Positions 1 through 7,484 of a stretch of 49,461 bases of DNA are shown piece after piece. A program made the position numbers and the translations under genes. Position 1 is the first letter of the stretch, and every line of letters starts with the position of its first letter. The stretch spans positions 1 to 49,461 of the forward strand of contig JAHBUR010000032.1 in NCBI GenBank assembly GCA_019637975.1, written 5' to 3'. The stretch comes from Bacteroidota bacterium. GTDB lineage: Bacteria; Bacteroidota; Ignavibacteria; UBA10030; UBA6906. The notes under the pieces are model-generated. The model saw only the letters and a program-made list of their open reading frames with translations, did no database searches and was not told where the DNA came from.

Positions 1-1
1 T

Positions 2-598
2 GACGAGTATGTGCTGCAGCTGACGGAAGAGGAAAAGATGTTCTGCTCGTCATACAAGGAAAGCGTCGGCATCAGGAAGGATGAATTGGTTGTCGGGTTC
101 AATACGGGCTGTTCTGAACTCTATCCCAACAAGAAAATGACCATTGACCAGCATGTACAACTCATTGAGAGCCTGTGCATGCTCGATCATGTCAGGCTGG
201 TACTTGTCGGAGGACCCGAAGATACCGAACGCAATGCAGAAATCGTACGCCGGGTTGGAGAGAATGTGATCAGCACGCCGACCACCGAAGGAGTCCGGCG
301 GGGTTTATGCTACGAGAACATTTGCGACGTAATCATTTCAGGGGATTCGTTCGGGATGCACGCCGCGGTTGCGTTGAAGAAACATGTTCTCGTCTGGTTC
401 GGCGTCAGTTGCTGGACGGAGATTGATTTGTACGAGAGAGGGGAGAAGTTCATACCTCACGGACTGGCATGTTCCCCCTGCTGGAAGCGTTCGTGCCCGT
501 ACAATCTTGAGTGCATCCACATGATTGATCTGGAAGGAATCGTTGCCGCTGTGAAGCGGTTCCACGCTGCGTGGAACGAGAAGAAGGCTAGAGCATAA
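2..598 (+). CDS. GT9-family glycosyltransferase (heptosyltransferase-like), 5' partial
   Basis: This is the C-terminal part of a glycosyltransferase family 9 protein. The frame is open to the left edge of the window, so the true start lies outside it. Visible marks are VGFNTG at the start of the nucleotide-sugar-binding half, LVLVGGPEDTERN, and the family block GDSFGMHAAVALKK followed by VLVWFG. Members transfer heptose or related sugars onto envelope glycans at the inner face of the cytoplasmic membrane. A cysteine cluster (C-x2-C-x4-C-x5-C, starting CSPCWKRSC) follows the binding block; such clusters occur in several GT9 members and might bind metal, which is inference. Another GT9 gene lies at 16632-17768. 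The acceptor sugar cannot be read from the sequence. Confidence 0.85.
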   Translation, partial: DEYVLQLTEEEKMFCSSYKESVGIRKDELVVGFNTGCSELYPNKKMTIDQHVQLIESLCMLDHVRLVLVGGPEDTERNAEIVRRVGENVISTPTTEGVRRGLCYENICDVIISGDSFGMHAAVALKKHVLVWFGVSCWTEIDLYERGEKFIPHGLACSPCWKRSCPYNLECIHMIDLEGIVAAVKRFHAAWNEKKARA

Positions 599-619
599 TC
601 CCGGACGTCCGTACGGGCA

Positions 620-1138
620 TCACTTCCCGACGATATAGTCTTCGAATTTCTTCGACAGATAATGATCTTCGGCGATGAAGGAGATGATTTGCTTGAACTT
701 CTGCGCGTCAGCAAATCCCGGATATATCGTGATCGGTTCGGAATCGGATTTCAGAAAGAGTGTGCTGGGGTATCCGTTAATGCCGAACGCCGCCGCAAGC
801 TCACGCTCGGTGTATTGCTGATTCCTATAGTTGATCTTCTTTGACGATTCCGCGTTGAGCTTGATAACAACGTAACTCTTGCTCAAGTAGTCGGCGACAT
901 CGTTGTTTGCGTACACCTGCGAGTCCATTTTCTTGCACCAACTGCACCAATCGGTGTACACATCAACCAGAACCTTCTTGTTGGATTGTTGTGCTTCCGC
1001 TATTCCCTCGTCAAACGACCTCCACTGCAGAAGAGATGTGCCGTTGGCTGTTGCCGACTTGAATTGAAAACCGATAATGGCAGTGAACACAGCAAGAACA
1101 ACGCCTGTGATTATTCGTGTCCGGGTGGTTGCAGTCAT
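620..1138 (-). CDS. Thioredoxin-like protein with N-terminal membrane anchor
   Basis: A 172-residue protein with one N-terminal hydrophobic helix (about residues 9-24) and then a thioredoxin fold facing the periplasm. The redox motif is WCSWCKKMD (Cys65, Cys68) and the cis-proline is in GYPS near residue 124, as in the thioredoxin_7/DUF255-like group. It probably reduces or isomerises disulfides, or handles heme or thiol substrates, outside the cytoplasm; the substrate is unknown. I chose the ATG at 1138 because CAGGAGAG sits just upstream at good spacing; an in-frame ATG seven codons earlier lacks a ribosome site. It lies 77 bases after the PorV-like gene on the same strand and may be the last gene of that operon. 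Confidence 0.85.
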   Translation of the reverse strand: MTATTRTRIITGVVLAVFTAIIGFQFKSATANGTSLLQWRSFDEGIAEAQQSNKKVLVDVYTDWCSWCKKMDSQVYANNDVADYLSKSYVVIKLNAESSKKINYRNQQYTERELAAAFGINGYPSTLFLKSDSEPITIYPGFADAQKFKQIISFIAEDHYLSKKFEDYIVGK

Positions 1139-1215
1139 GGAACTCTCCTGAAATGTCATAAACGTACACTCTGCCTGTTTGATGCTGTGACGGCTCGAAA
1201 GGGTCAGTGTTTCGA

Positions 1216-2142
1216 CTATAACTTCAAACTCAACGAAAACGTGTGCCCGCTTCCGAGGTCAGAGGAGAGGGGGGCAAAGCCGTAATCGAGGCTGAACATC
1301 CCGTATTCAACGCCGAGCCCTGTACTGAAGCCGCGGGCATTCGAGCCGAGTTGATAGCCCGCGCGGGCTGCAACAATTCCATTGAAAAGCCACTCGCCTC
1401 CCATGTTTACATAGGTCTTCTTTTCGGGGAAGATGTGCAGCAGATCAGTGGCAATAGTAAGCCGCGATGTCATGCTTTCCAGTTCGGCAACGTACGCCGG
1501 GCCTGCACGAAGCAGTGAAGGGAGGGTGATGTTCTCGTTCCGAAGATTGTTTGTGCTGCCGAGATTGGCCAATGCCAATCCGAAGGTCAGGTTTTCAATC
1601 GGGGTGTTGTATTGGGCGCCGATGTCGAATGCGAAGCCGTTGGCTTCATCCACAAAAATCTTCTCGTACAAAAATTTTGCTGTTATTCCGATTGCCAGAT
1701 CGTCGGAAAAGTGGCGCGCATACGACAAACCGAGAGAGTAATCTCTTGACGAGAACGTGCCCTGCGGAGTGCCCGGTCTTGTCCGGATCTCAATGTCCGA
1801 AACTGTTGCCGTGTTTACCGAAACCCCCAATGCGCTTTCATCGTTCAGATTGACCGTTGCGCCGAGGAACTGCGAGCGAACGTCCTGAATCCACTCCTTA
1901 TGCATCAGCAGAATGTGTGCGTTCGTCCCTTCGGGCACCATCAGGCCGGCAGGATTGTAGTGCGTAGCTGCAGCGCCTGAGATTGTCGCACTCATGGCAT
2001 CGCCCATCGATACGGCGCGGCCCGAAACGCCAAACTTCAAAAATGCAAGACCGGACTTCCCGACTTGTGCGTGAGCGGCATACGGCGTCATCAACAACAC
2101 GAACGCAAGTGCGAAGAGGATATTTTGGGGGTACTTCATCAT
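1216..2142 (-). CDS. PorV/PorQ-type outer-membrane beta-barrel protein (second of a pair)
   Basis: About 308 residues with a signal peptide ending near AAHAQ. After it comes the PorV/PorQ signature: FLKFGVSGRAVSMGDA followed by an NPAGL element, then repeated beta-hairpin stretches ending in an aromatic-rich strand (HTFSLSLKL). PorV-family proteins are 14-stranded barrels; PorV itself shuttles type IX secretion cargo to the attachment machinery. A start at either of two adjacent ATG codons (2142 or 2139) fits the signal peptide; the longer reading frame is not plausible because it overlaps the upstream gene. It begins 8 bases after the upstream paralogue ends, so the two are co-transcribed. 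Which of the two is the true PorV cannot be decided here. Confidence 0.85.
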   Translation of the reverse strand: MMKYPQNILFALAFVLLMTPYAAHAQVGKSGLAFLKFGVSGRAVSMGDAMSATISGAAATHYNPAGLMVPEGTNAHILLMHKEWIQDVRSQFLGATVNLNDESALGVSVNTATVSDIEIRTRPGTPQGTFSSRDYSLGLSYARHFSDDLAIGITAKFLYEKIFVDEANGFAFDIGAQYNTPIENLTFGLALANLGSTNNLRNENITLPSLLRAGPAYVAELESMTSRLTIATDLLHIFPEKKTYVNMGGEWLFNGIVAARAGYQLGSNARGFSTGLGVEYGMFSLDYGFAPLSSDLGSGHTFSLSLKL

Positions 2143-2150
2143 TTTTCTCG

Positions 2151-3122
2151 TTAGAAGATAACAGAAATCGAAATTATGTGCATGCCCGAAGTCGCAAACG
2201 GTTCGACGACAAATGCGTAATTGATTGCCGGAGTCCAATCATCAAAACTCCTGCGGGCGGAGAATCCGAATGCAGGCCGCACGCCATTTCCTTTCTCCTT
2301 CAAATCAACTCTGTCAATTCCCGCTCTGACACTGACTTCAGGAATGACCGGCACTTCAACTCCGGCCTTGAGCATTACGGTTGATTGATTTGTGAATTCG
2401 ACGTCAACTGCTGCAATGCCCAGACTGTCCGGTAAGGTATATGCCGCCCCGACTGTGTAAAGCCGCGGGAACTTGTCATCGGTTTGCGTTCCGTTCTGGC
2501 CGTAAATGGCGTTGGTGTTCCACGAGTATTTTGAGAGGAGATCGCGGATTGTCGCGCCGAGCGTGATCGTGCTGCTCAGCGGGAACAAGGCGCCAATATC
2601 AATTCCGAATGTGCTGGAGTTGACGTCGGTGTACAGGTGATGATAGAGATACTTGACATTGAAGCCGATAGCGAGTCCGTTCTTCATCTGCGTTCCGAAT
2701 CCGAGAAAGACCTGATTCTCGGATGTCTTCAACGGCCCGGTCGGTTCACCGTCCGAATCACGTCCGTCAATGTTGCTGACGCCCGAGTTGATGATGCCCG
2801 CAGAGATGCCCGCGTTGCCCTTCAGCGGTTGCGCAAAACTGAGGAAGTTCAGTCGGCGATCGAACGCGAGAATGCCGAAGGATGCGGAGATGTTCCGGTA
2901 TCCGGCGAACGGCAACGCCGCCGGGTTGTAGTACCCGACAGCGTCGCCGCCGGTCACAGCCGTCAGGGCATTTCCCATTCCCATTCCCCGTGCACCGAAA
3001 CCCATACGACTGTACGTTCCTGCCGTTCCGCCAAGCTGCGCCAAAGCCGATGACACGAGTACGAAGCAGAGTATGAGGAAAAAGAGAATGCGAGTAAACA
3101 TCACTGTTGGGTGTGGTTTCAT
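2151..3122 (-). CDS. PorV/PorQ-type outer-membrane beta-barrel protein (first of a pair)
   Basis: A 323-residue barrel protein with a signal peptide (SSALAQ). The mature protein starts with the family motif YSRMGFGARGMGMGNA and NPAAL, then alternating amphipathic strands to a C-terminal strand ending ISVIF. It is a paralogue of the gene directly downstream. Its ATG overlaps the stop of the sorting-domain protein upstream by ATGA, which suggests translational coupling. A second in-frame ATG is seven codons in. Being next to a BNR-type protein that carries a sorting-domain tail suggests that these barrels help export or hold that protein, which is inference from type IX secretion biology. Confidence 0.85.
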   Translation of the reverse strand: MKPHPTVMFTRILFFLILCFVLVSSALAQLGGTAGTYSRMGFGARGMGMGNALTAVTGGDAVGYYNPAALPFAGYRNISASFGILAFDRRLNFLSFAQPLKGNAGISAGIINSGVSNIDGRDSDGEPTGPLKTSENQVFLGFGTQMKNGLAIGFNVKYLYHHLYTDVNSSTFGIDIGALFPLSSTITLGATIRDLLSKYSWNTNAIYGQNGTQTDDKFPRLYTVGAAYTLPDSLGIAAVDVEFTNQSTVMLKAGVEVPVIPEVSVRAGIDRVDLKEKGNGVRPAFGFSARRSFDDWTPAINYAFVVEPFATSGMHIISISVIF

Positions 3123-4672
3123 TGCAGCACCATCACCTTTCCCCAGGTCGGGTCGGCGCCGTCAAGCGTGACGCGGTAGAAATACACTCCGTTGGCAACG
3201 ATACGTTTAGAATCATCCCGCCCGTCCCAGATTTCGTCATGCTCACTTGTTCCGGATCGGGAGGCGTCCTTGACAACGGTTCGAACGCGATTCATTCCGA
3301 AATCAAACACTTCGACTGTCACGTTAGCCGTTCGCCCGCCGGTGCTGTAGTGAACGCGGGCAACCTCTTGCCTGGGAGAAAACGGATTCGGGTAGATGTA
3401 CGTTGCCGAAGTGTTGCCGACGGGACGGAATGCCCGCAGTACATGCCACGTTTGCCCGAACGGGTTAGTCGCGTTATCGGTCGTCTTGACAAGTCCATCG
3501 CCGCTGCCGCCATACACGGTATCGCCCGACACGCCGACGCTGAAGAATGCTTGAGACGTAATTCTGAACCCGGTCGCCTTGTCGATAATCGTGCCGGATT
3601 GAGTCCATGAAAATCCCCCGTCGTCTGTCCGGAAAATCCCCTCATCGGTTGCGACATACGCGATAGAATCCTTGAATGCGATATCGTACGCCTTCACGCC
3701 GTGCAGGAAGTTCTTCCAGATTCGGCCGCCGTCATCGGTGTAGCTGACACCGAATTGTTCAGTTTGACCCTCTGCTTTCCAGTTTGTACACCAGATCCGC
3801 TTTCGTGACCCGAGCTGTTGGCCGTTGATGGCGATTACCCAGTTGCCGAGTATGGGGGAGGACTGATTCTGTGCCGCGAACTTCGTCCAACTCACGCCGC
3901 CGTCGGTTGACTTGTTGATGCCTCCTGCGGTTCCGCACCAGACGGTTGTGTCATCTTCAAGATAAACGGAGAATGCAAGAAAGTTGTTGTTCCTTCTCGG
4001 GTCGACAGTATATCCGCCGAGCGCATCTTCGGGCGAAATGGAGTTTCTGATGTCTGATGGAAGAACTGTCCGTACCCAGGTCAGCCCGCGATTTGTGGAT
4101 TTGCGCAGCCCGCTTGACCAACTTGCAATCCAGACGGCATTGTCGTCGAACGCAAGATCGAATGTTACATTCTGCTCGGGGACGATAATGGGCAGAAAGT
4201 AGATTTGATTCGATCCGTACGTTACGATGCTATCGTTGGCTGGGTCGAGTGTTTGCGGGAGTTGAGTCCAGCTAACGCCATTATCCAGTGAGTACGTGTA
4301 CCCGGAACCTGTTTGCACCCGTGCGCTTGCATCGGTAGGGGAGGGCTTTGAGAAGCCGGTTGCTGTCCAGATAGTGTTTCCTTTCACGGCAAGAGAGAAG
4401 ATGCCCGGATTTGCGAACTGAAGAACGGAGCGGAAACTCTCCCACGAAAGTCCGCCATTTCCCGTTCGGGCAAGTCCTTTACTCGTGCCAATGAAAACAG
4501 CCGTGCCTTCTGTTGCTATTTGAGAAACTGAATTGCTGGGGAGGGCGCTTAAGCTCTCCGACTGGCTGGCATCAAGTCCGAATGACCTCATGCTCATTAC
4601 TTGCGCCGACATTGGCCATACGCCGGCCAGGAGCAACAGACTGAGAAGGGAAGAATAAAGCTTCATGTTCAT
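3119..4672 (-). CDS. Secreted BNR/Ycf48-like repeat protein with C-terminal FlgD-like sorting domain
   Basis: A 517-residue secreted protein. Residues 1-23 form a signal peptide ending MSAQ. The body is a beta-propeller of BNR or Ycf48 type, with repeated blocks such as STNRGLTWVRT, STDGGVSWTKF and DGGFSWTQSG. The last 90 residues form a FlgD-like Ig domain with YIYPNPFSPRQEV, an EIWDGRDD turn and GVYFYRVTL, the form used as a type IX secretion sorting signal in this clade. It is therefore probably exported across both membranes and held at the surface. The start overlaps the upstream lipoprotein stop by ATGA, and the stop overlaps the PorV-like start in the same way, so it is tightly coupled. 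The ligand is unknown. Confidence 0.85.
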   Translation of the reverse strand: MNMKLYSSLLSLLLLAGVWPMSAQVMSMRSFGLDASQSESLSALPSNSVSQIATEGTAVFIGTSKGLARTGNGGLSWESFRSVLQFANPGIFSLAVKGNTIWTATGFSKPSPTDASARVQTGSGYTYSLDNGVSWTQLPQTLDPANDSIVTYGSNQIYFLPIIVPEQNVTFDLAFDDNAVWIASWSSGLRKSTNRGLTWVRTVLPSDIRNSISPEDALGGYTVDPRRNNNFLAFSVYLEDDTTVWCGTAGGINKSTDGGVSWTKFAAQNQSSPILGNWVIAINGQQLGSRKRIWCTNWKAEGQTEQFGVSYTDDGGRIWKNFLHGVKAYDIAFKDSIAYVATDEGIFRTDDGGFSWTQSGTIIDKATGFRITSQAFFSVGVSGDTVYGGSGDGLVKTTDNATNPFGQTWHVLRAFRPVGNTSATYIYPNPFSPRQEVARVHYSTGGRTANVTVEVFDFGMNRVRTVVKDASRSGTSEHDEIWDGRDDSKRIVANGVYFYRVTLDGADPTWGKVMVLQ

Positions 4673-5505
4673 CGGATAGTGAAGAATCGTTGGATGGTAT
4701 TGCTTGTGTCTCCTTGCGAGTCAATAGCCTGAAAGGTGATCAACCGTGTCGAGCGTGTGTTCGAAGGTGTAACGGGCAGAAGTATCGAGTATTTTCCGTC
4801 GCCGGCAACGTCATCGCCCGTTGAAAGGGGCGTAGGAAACCCCTCGAATGTGTTGCGCCCGATGCCGCCGTCATCTTTCAGGAAGAACTTGGTTGTCAGG
4901 GTATCCCGCAGGAAAAACACCTCAGCAATATCGGCCAGCCCGTCCGAGTCGGACACGGTCGCAGTAAACTGTACAGTGATGAATCCTGTTGTCGGTAAAT
5001 CAACCGTGTCGGGAGACGTTGCGCTCAGCAGTCGCGGAGCAGAGTTTCTTCTCGTCAGCGCGAGACGTCGCTCGATGATGTTGCTGACGTGGCCATCCTG
5101 TGACGTGGACCAGAACTTAATGCGATAGCGCCCGGCAAGGGTTCGCGGAATGGCGAAGTCGAACTTCCCCGAGAAAATCCCATCGTTGGCTGTCACATCC
5201 GGTGCAGACCCGTCATCCCGCAATGAGATTCGTGCAACTTCCTCAGTTGTGGTCGGTCGGAGAATAGCGGCAACAACTTCTTGTGCTCTTCCAGTGGCAG
5301 CGGTTCCAACACTGACTACTGTGCTGACTTGATAGAGATTGCCGACCGGAACTAGATTATCAAGAAAGATGCTGTCGGGGGTTGCTGATGCAGTACTGAG
5401 AAACGGACTCTCTGTTGGCACATCAATCGTGCCGAGGCTGTTCTTCTCGCAAGCCAAAAGAAGAATTGCGAGTATCGGCACCAGCAGGTATGGGATATGT
5501 TTCAT
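4669..5505 (-). CDS. Lipoprotein with two Ig-like/X-type repeat domains
   Basis: A 278-residue lipoprotein and first gene of the surface operon. The signal peptide MKHIPYLLVPILAILLLAC ends in a clear lipobox (LLAC), which fixes the start at 5505; the frame is open 42 codons further upstream but that part lacks any secretion signal. Two related modules follow, each with a DDG motif and a D-rich loop (DVTANDGIFSGKFD; DDVAGDGKYSILLP), similar to calcium-dependent Ig-like domains of surface proteins. I do not recognise a catalytic domain. It is likely anchored in the outer membrane next to the products of the downstream genes. A promoter candidate lies at 5720-5748, leaving a leader of about 200 bases. 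Confidence 0.8.
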   Translation of the reverse strand: MKHIPYLLVPILAILLLACEKNSLGTIDVPTESPFLSTASATPDSIFLDNLVPVGNLYQVSTVVSVGTAATGRAQEVVAAILRPTTTEEVARISLRDDGSAPDVTANDGIFSGKFDFAIPRTLAGRYRIKFWSTSQDGHVSNIIERRLALTRRNSAPRLLSATSPDTVDLPTTGFITVQFTATVSDSDGLADIAEVFFLRDTLTTKFFLKDDGGIGRNTFEGFPTPLSTGDDVAGDGKYSILLPVTPSNTRSTRLITFQAIDSQGDTSNTIQRFFTIR

Positions 5506-5631
5506 GAATGGATTCTCTCGTGTCCTCATAACAGAAAAGCCGTGCATCCGTTGTCTGTTCGTCCGAAGAAAGTACTTCGGAATTGACAATGAAAGCCCGG
5601 CCCTGGAGTTGCTGTTTCTACGTGAATGCAT

Positions 5632-5676
5632 GTGTTGGTAATATCCTGCCTCTTAACCCTAAAAGCGTACCAACAC
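5632..5676. repeat. 9-bp perfect inverted repeat in operon leader
   Basis: GTGTTGGTA at 5632-5640 and TACCAACAC at 5668-5676 are exact complements separated by 27 bases. The pair lies in the predicted 5' leader of the surface operon. It could fold as an RNA stem-loop or be a protein-binding site; there is no U-run after it, so it is not an ordinary terminator. Confidence 0.5.
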
Positions 5677-5719
5677 TGCGATAGATTTTCCGTGTTCGTT
5701 ATTGATATGAACTGTTGAG

Positions 5720-5748
5720 AAGTTATTCAAATGCCATTCGAATGTCAA
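5720..5748 (-). promoter_or_regulatory. Promoter candidate for the surface-protein operon
   Basis: On the minus strand TTGACA (5743-5748), a 17-base spacer and TAACTT (5720-5725) fit the TTG-N20-TAnnTT form seen repeatedly in this window. The spacer itself is a near-palindrome (TTCGAAT, GGC, ATTTGAA), possibly an operator. The site begins just after the stop of the site-2 protease gene. Confidence 0.55.
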
Positions 5749-5760
5749 GCTGATTTTCCA

Positions 5761-6738
5761 TTACAGGATATAGGAAATAGGAACGAGGGAGATACACCCG
5801 ACAAAAATGACTGCACACAACCAGCCCAATGACCTGCGGGTAGGATCGAGCGGCGTATCGTCCTCAATCGGCGGTCGGTGCATCTTTCCCCTCCGAATCA
5901 TAAAGATGAGAATCATAGCCCAGATGAACCAGCCGAACCATCCGTATTCAAAATCGATTCCGATTTCTCGCAACATTCCTGACAGTCCGAGGACTACCAA
6001 TATGACAAGAAACGCTTGCGCAATGGTGTGGTATCGGGTTCCGAACATCGAATAGGAGATGTGTCCGCCATCGAGTTGCCCGACGGGGATGAGATTCATG
6101 GCCGTTACCAGCATCCCAAACCACCCGACACAGAGAAATGGATAGTGGTAGATTTCGTTCATGGGCGGAATAAATACGCCGGGCGGAGCAAACACTTCCC
6201 GAAACAATGAAAGAAACAACGTGTTGCCGAAATGCAGTCCGCCATCCGGTATTGTAGTAAGGAGCGCGTACTCCGGGTGGATGGAATAGAGATACTCCTT
6301 GGATGGCAGAGTCTGGAATCCGACAGCCAGGATAATTGCAGTCGCAACAAACCCTGCCAGCGGCCCGGCTACGCCGATATCAAACAAGACTTTTCTCGAA
6401 GGGATAGCAGACCGTAACCTGATTACCGCCCCCATCGTCCCGAAAGGATTGAGGAGGAGGAACGGAGGAAAGGGAATGTAGAATGGAAGCGTTGCTTCAA
6501 CCTTGTGGTATCGTGCAGCGAAGTAATGACCAAACTCATGCGCGCTGAGCATGATGAGAATCAAGACAGAGTAGGTTAACCCTGACGAGAAATTGGTCAG
6601 CTCAAGTGAATCCTTGGCAAGCCAATCGACGCCGGCAAGAGTTGTTGTGAAGAACGTGAGGCCAAACAGAATGATGTGAACGGCATAGCGTTTCCATTGA
6701 CTGAATTCGGATTGTGTTTCACCAAAATCTTGGTCCAT
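5761..6738 (-). CDS. Site-2 protease-family intramembrane metalloprotease (M50)
   Basis: A 325-residue polytopic membrane protein of peptidase family M50. The zinc-binding HEFGH is at residues 67-71 and the third ligand is Asp223 in NLIPVGQLDGG, the order and spacing expected of site-2 proteases. There are about seven to eight membrane helices and no PDZ domain, so it resembles the EGY1/YwhC-like branch rather than RseP. Such enzymes cut transmembrane segments of regulators or clear signal-peptide remnants; the substrate here is unknown. It stands alone: a terminator of the small peptide gene precedes it, and a weak promoter (TTAGAT, 17 bases, TATATT at 6788-6816) may serve it. Confidence 0.85.
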   Translation of the reverse strand: MDQDFGETQSEFSQWKRYAVHIILFGLTFFTTTLAGVDWLAKDSLELTNFSSGLTYSVLILIMLSAHEFGHYFAARYHKVEATLPFYIPFPPFLLLNPFGTMGAVIRLRSAIPSRKVLFDIGVAGPLAGFVATAIILAVGFQTLPSKEYLYSIHPEYALLTTIPDGGLHFGNTLFLSLFREVFAPPGVFIPPMNEIYHYPFLCVGWFGMLVTAMNLIPVGQLDGGHISYSMFGTRYHTIAQAFLVILVVLGLSGMLREIGIDFEYGWFGWFIWAMILIFMIRRGKMHRPPIEDDTPLDPTRRSLGWLCAVIFVGCISLVPISYIL

Positions 6739-6834
6739 GCGCTTCGAAAAGTGAATCGTTCAGAGTGTGAGAGTAGTGTCCTGTAAAAATATACAGAAAA
6801 GAAGGAAATAATCTAAGCCATAACGCCTGCAAAC

Positions 6835-6867
6835 AAAAAAGGCCACCGGGCAAACGCCGCGTGGCCT
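6835..6867 (-). terminator. Rho-independent terminator of the small peptide gene
   Basis: Minus-strand AGGCCAC pairs with GTGGCCT (6840-6867), with an inner GGC/GCC stem closed by a four-base loop, and is followed at once by six U residues. It ends the transcript of the 56-residue peptide gene 24 bases after its stop codon. Confidence 0.85.
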
Positions 6868-6890
6868 AGGCATTTCTTATTCTGAACGAC

Positions 6891-7061
6891 TTACGGTCTG
6901 GGCGGGTCCGGGATGTTCATAACACCGCTCTTCGGACGGGGTGGATCAGGAATGTTCATAACGCCGCTTTTGCTCAAGGCATTTGAGATAGCGATGTTTG
7001 AGATTGCAACGATTGCAAGCGTCACCAGAAGTGACCGAAAGCGCTTTGTTGTTTTCGACAT
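6891..7061 (-). CDS. Small exported peptide with two identical 13-residue repeats
   Basis: A 56-residue gene read directly from the sequence. The N-terminus MSKTTKRFRS is basic and is followed by a hydrophobic stretch (LLVTLAIVAIS) and a possible signal-peptidase site after SNA near residue 28. The rest is two exact copies of KSGVMNIPDPPRP (residues 31-43 and 44-56), the second ending at the stop codon. The two DNA copies differ at eight positions, all silent, so the protein sequence is under selection. AAGGGGAG stands 7 bases before the ATG, a consensus-like promoter lies at 7306-7334, and a U-tailed hairpin follows the stop. I do not recognise the family. It could be a signalling peptide, a modified-peptide precursor or a small envelope protein; none of these is shown. 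Confidence 0.85.
   Translation of the reverse strand: MSKTTKRFRSLLVTLAIVAISNIAISNALSKSGVMNIPDPPRPKSGVMNIPDPPRP
6894..6971 (-). repeat. Tandem 39-bp coding repeat
   Basis: Two adjacent 39-base units (6933-6971 first, 6894-6932 second) encode the same 13 residues, KSGVMNIPDPPRP. They differ at eight bases, all synonymous, including CGT against AGA for arginine. The duplication is therefore not recent, and the peptide sequence has been kept. Confidence 0.9.
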
Positions 7062-7178
7062 GGACAGCTCCCCTTTGTTTGGTTGTTGTTGGTTAGGTTA
7101 TCGGTTTCCTTTTGGAAATCTTCATGGTTGATCTTCTAACTGCACGGGTTGGAAACAGAACGGCTGGCAAGACTGGCA

Positions 7179-7262
7179 GGGGGAAACACGGGAACACACC
7201 GGGAGCGATGTCTGTACAGAAGGAAAACTCCGCTTGTCAAACACACTACAGAAGTTTCCCCC
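7179..7262. repeat. 9-bp perfect inverted repeat in the peptide-gene leader
   Basis: GGGGGAAAC (7179-7187) and GTTTCCCCC (7254-7262) are exact complements 66 bases apart. In the minus-strand leader RNA they could close a long-range stem upstream of the peptide gene. No known riboswitch core is recognisable to me. Confidence 0.45.
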
Positions 7263-7305
7263 ATTCTTCTTAAGCGTATCAATACTCGAGCTTTTTGCCT
7301 GCCCC

Positions 7306-7334
7306 AATATATTGAAGATGCATCGTACTGTCAA
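7306..7334 (-). promoter_or_regulatory. Promoter candidate for the small peptide gene
   Basis: TTGACA (7329-7334), a spacer of exactly 17 bases, and TATATT followed by GG (7306-7311) on the minus strand. This is the best promoter match in the window. It places the transcript start near 7299, about 240 bases before the peptide ATG. Confidence 0.65.
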
Positions 7335-7424
7335 ATAGAACTTAGAAATTACTGCTGTAACCTATGTTTATAACGATTCCCTCACAAAGAATAGCAGATA
7401 TTTTGAAATAAATAGCGTTTGCTA

Positions 7425-7453
7425 TTGACTTGCATTGCGACGTTCGATATATT
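7425..7453 (+). promoter_or_regulatory. Promoter candidate for the membrane-protein/AAA+ genes
   Basis: TTGACT (7425-7430), a 17-base spacer and TATATT (7448-7453). The predicted transcript start is about 25 bases before the ATG at 7485. It is divergent from, and matches the -10 box of, the promoter of the small peptide gene. Confidence 0.65.
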
Positions 7454-7484
7454 TTTACCGTTACTCCCAAAGGGGATCTTGCCG

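Larger units (their letters stand above)
7062..7484. other. Divergent intergenic region (423 bases) with two promoters and a long leader
   Basis: This is the only stretch over 300 bases without a gene. It holds back-to-back promoter candidates for the small peptide gene (minus, 7306-7334) and the membrane protein gene (plus, 7425-7453), both with a TATATT -10 box. The minus-strand transcript would carry a leader of about 240 bases with a 9-bp inverted repeat (7179-7262). A cysteine-containing open frame on the minus strand starts at a TTG that is the -35 box, so I do not call it a gene. Confidence 0.6.

Noticed and set aside
600..617. GC-rich dyad CCCG...CGGG between the GT9 and thioredoxin-like genes
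   Set aside because: The inner pairs leave a loop of only two bases and no U-run follows on either strand, so a terminator call is not supported.
7122..7334. A 70-codon minus-strand frame with clustered cysteines upstream of the repeat peptide gene
   Set aside because: Its only early start is a TTG that is itself the -35 box of the promoter at 7306-7334, and it has no ribosome site. The region is better read as the leader of the peptide gene.
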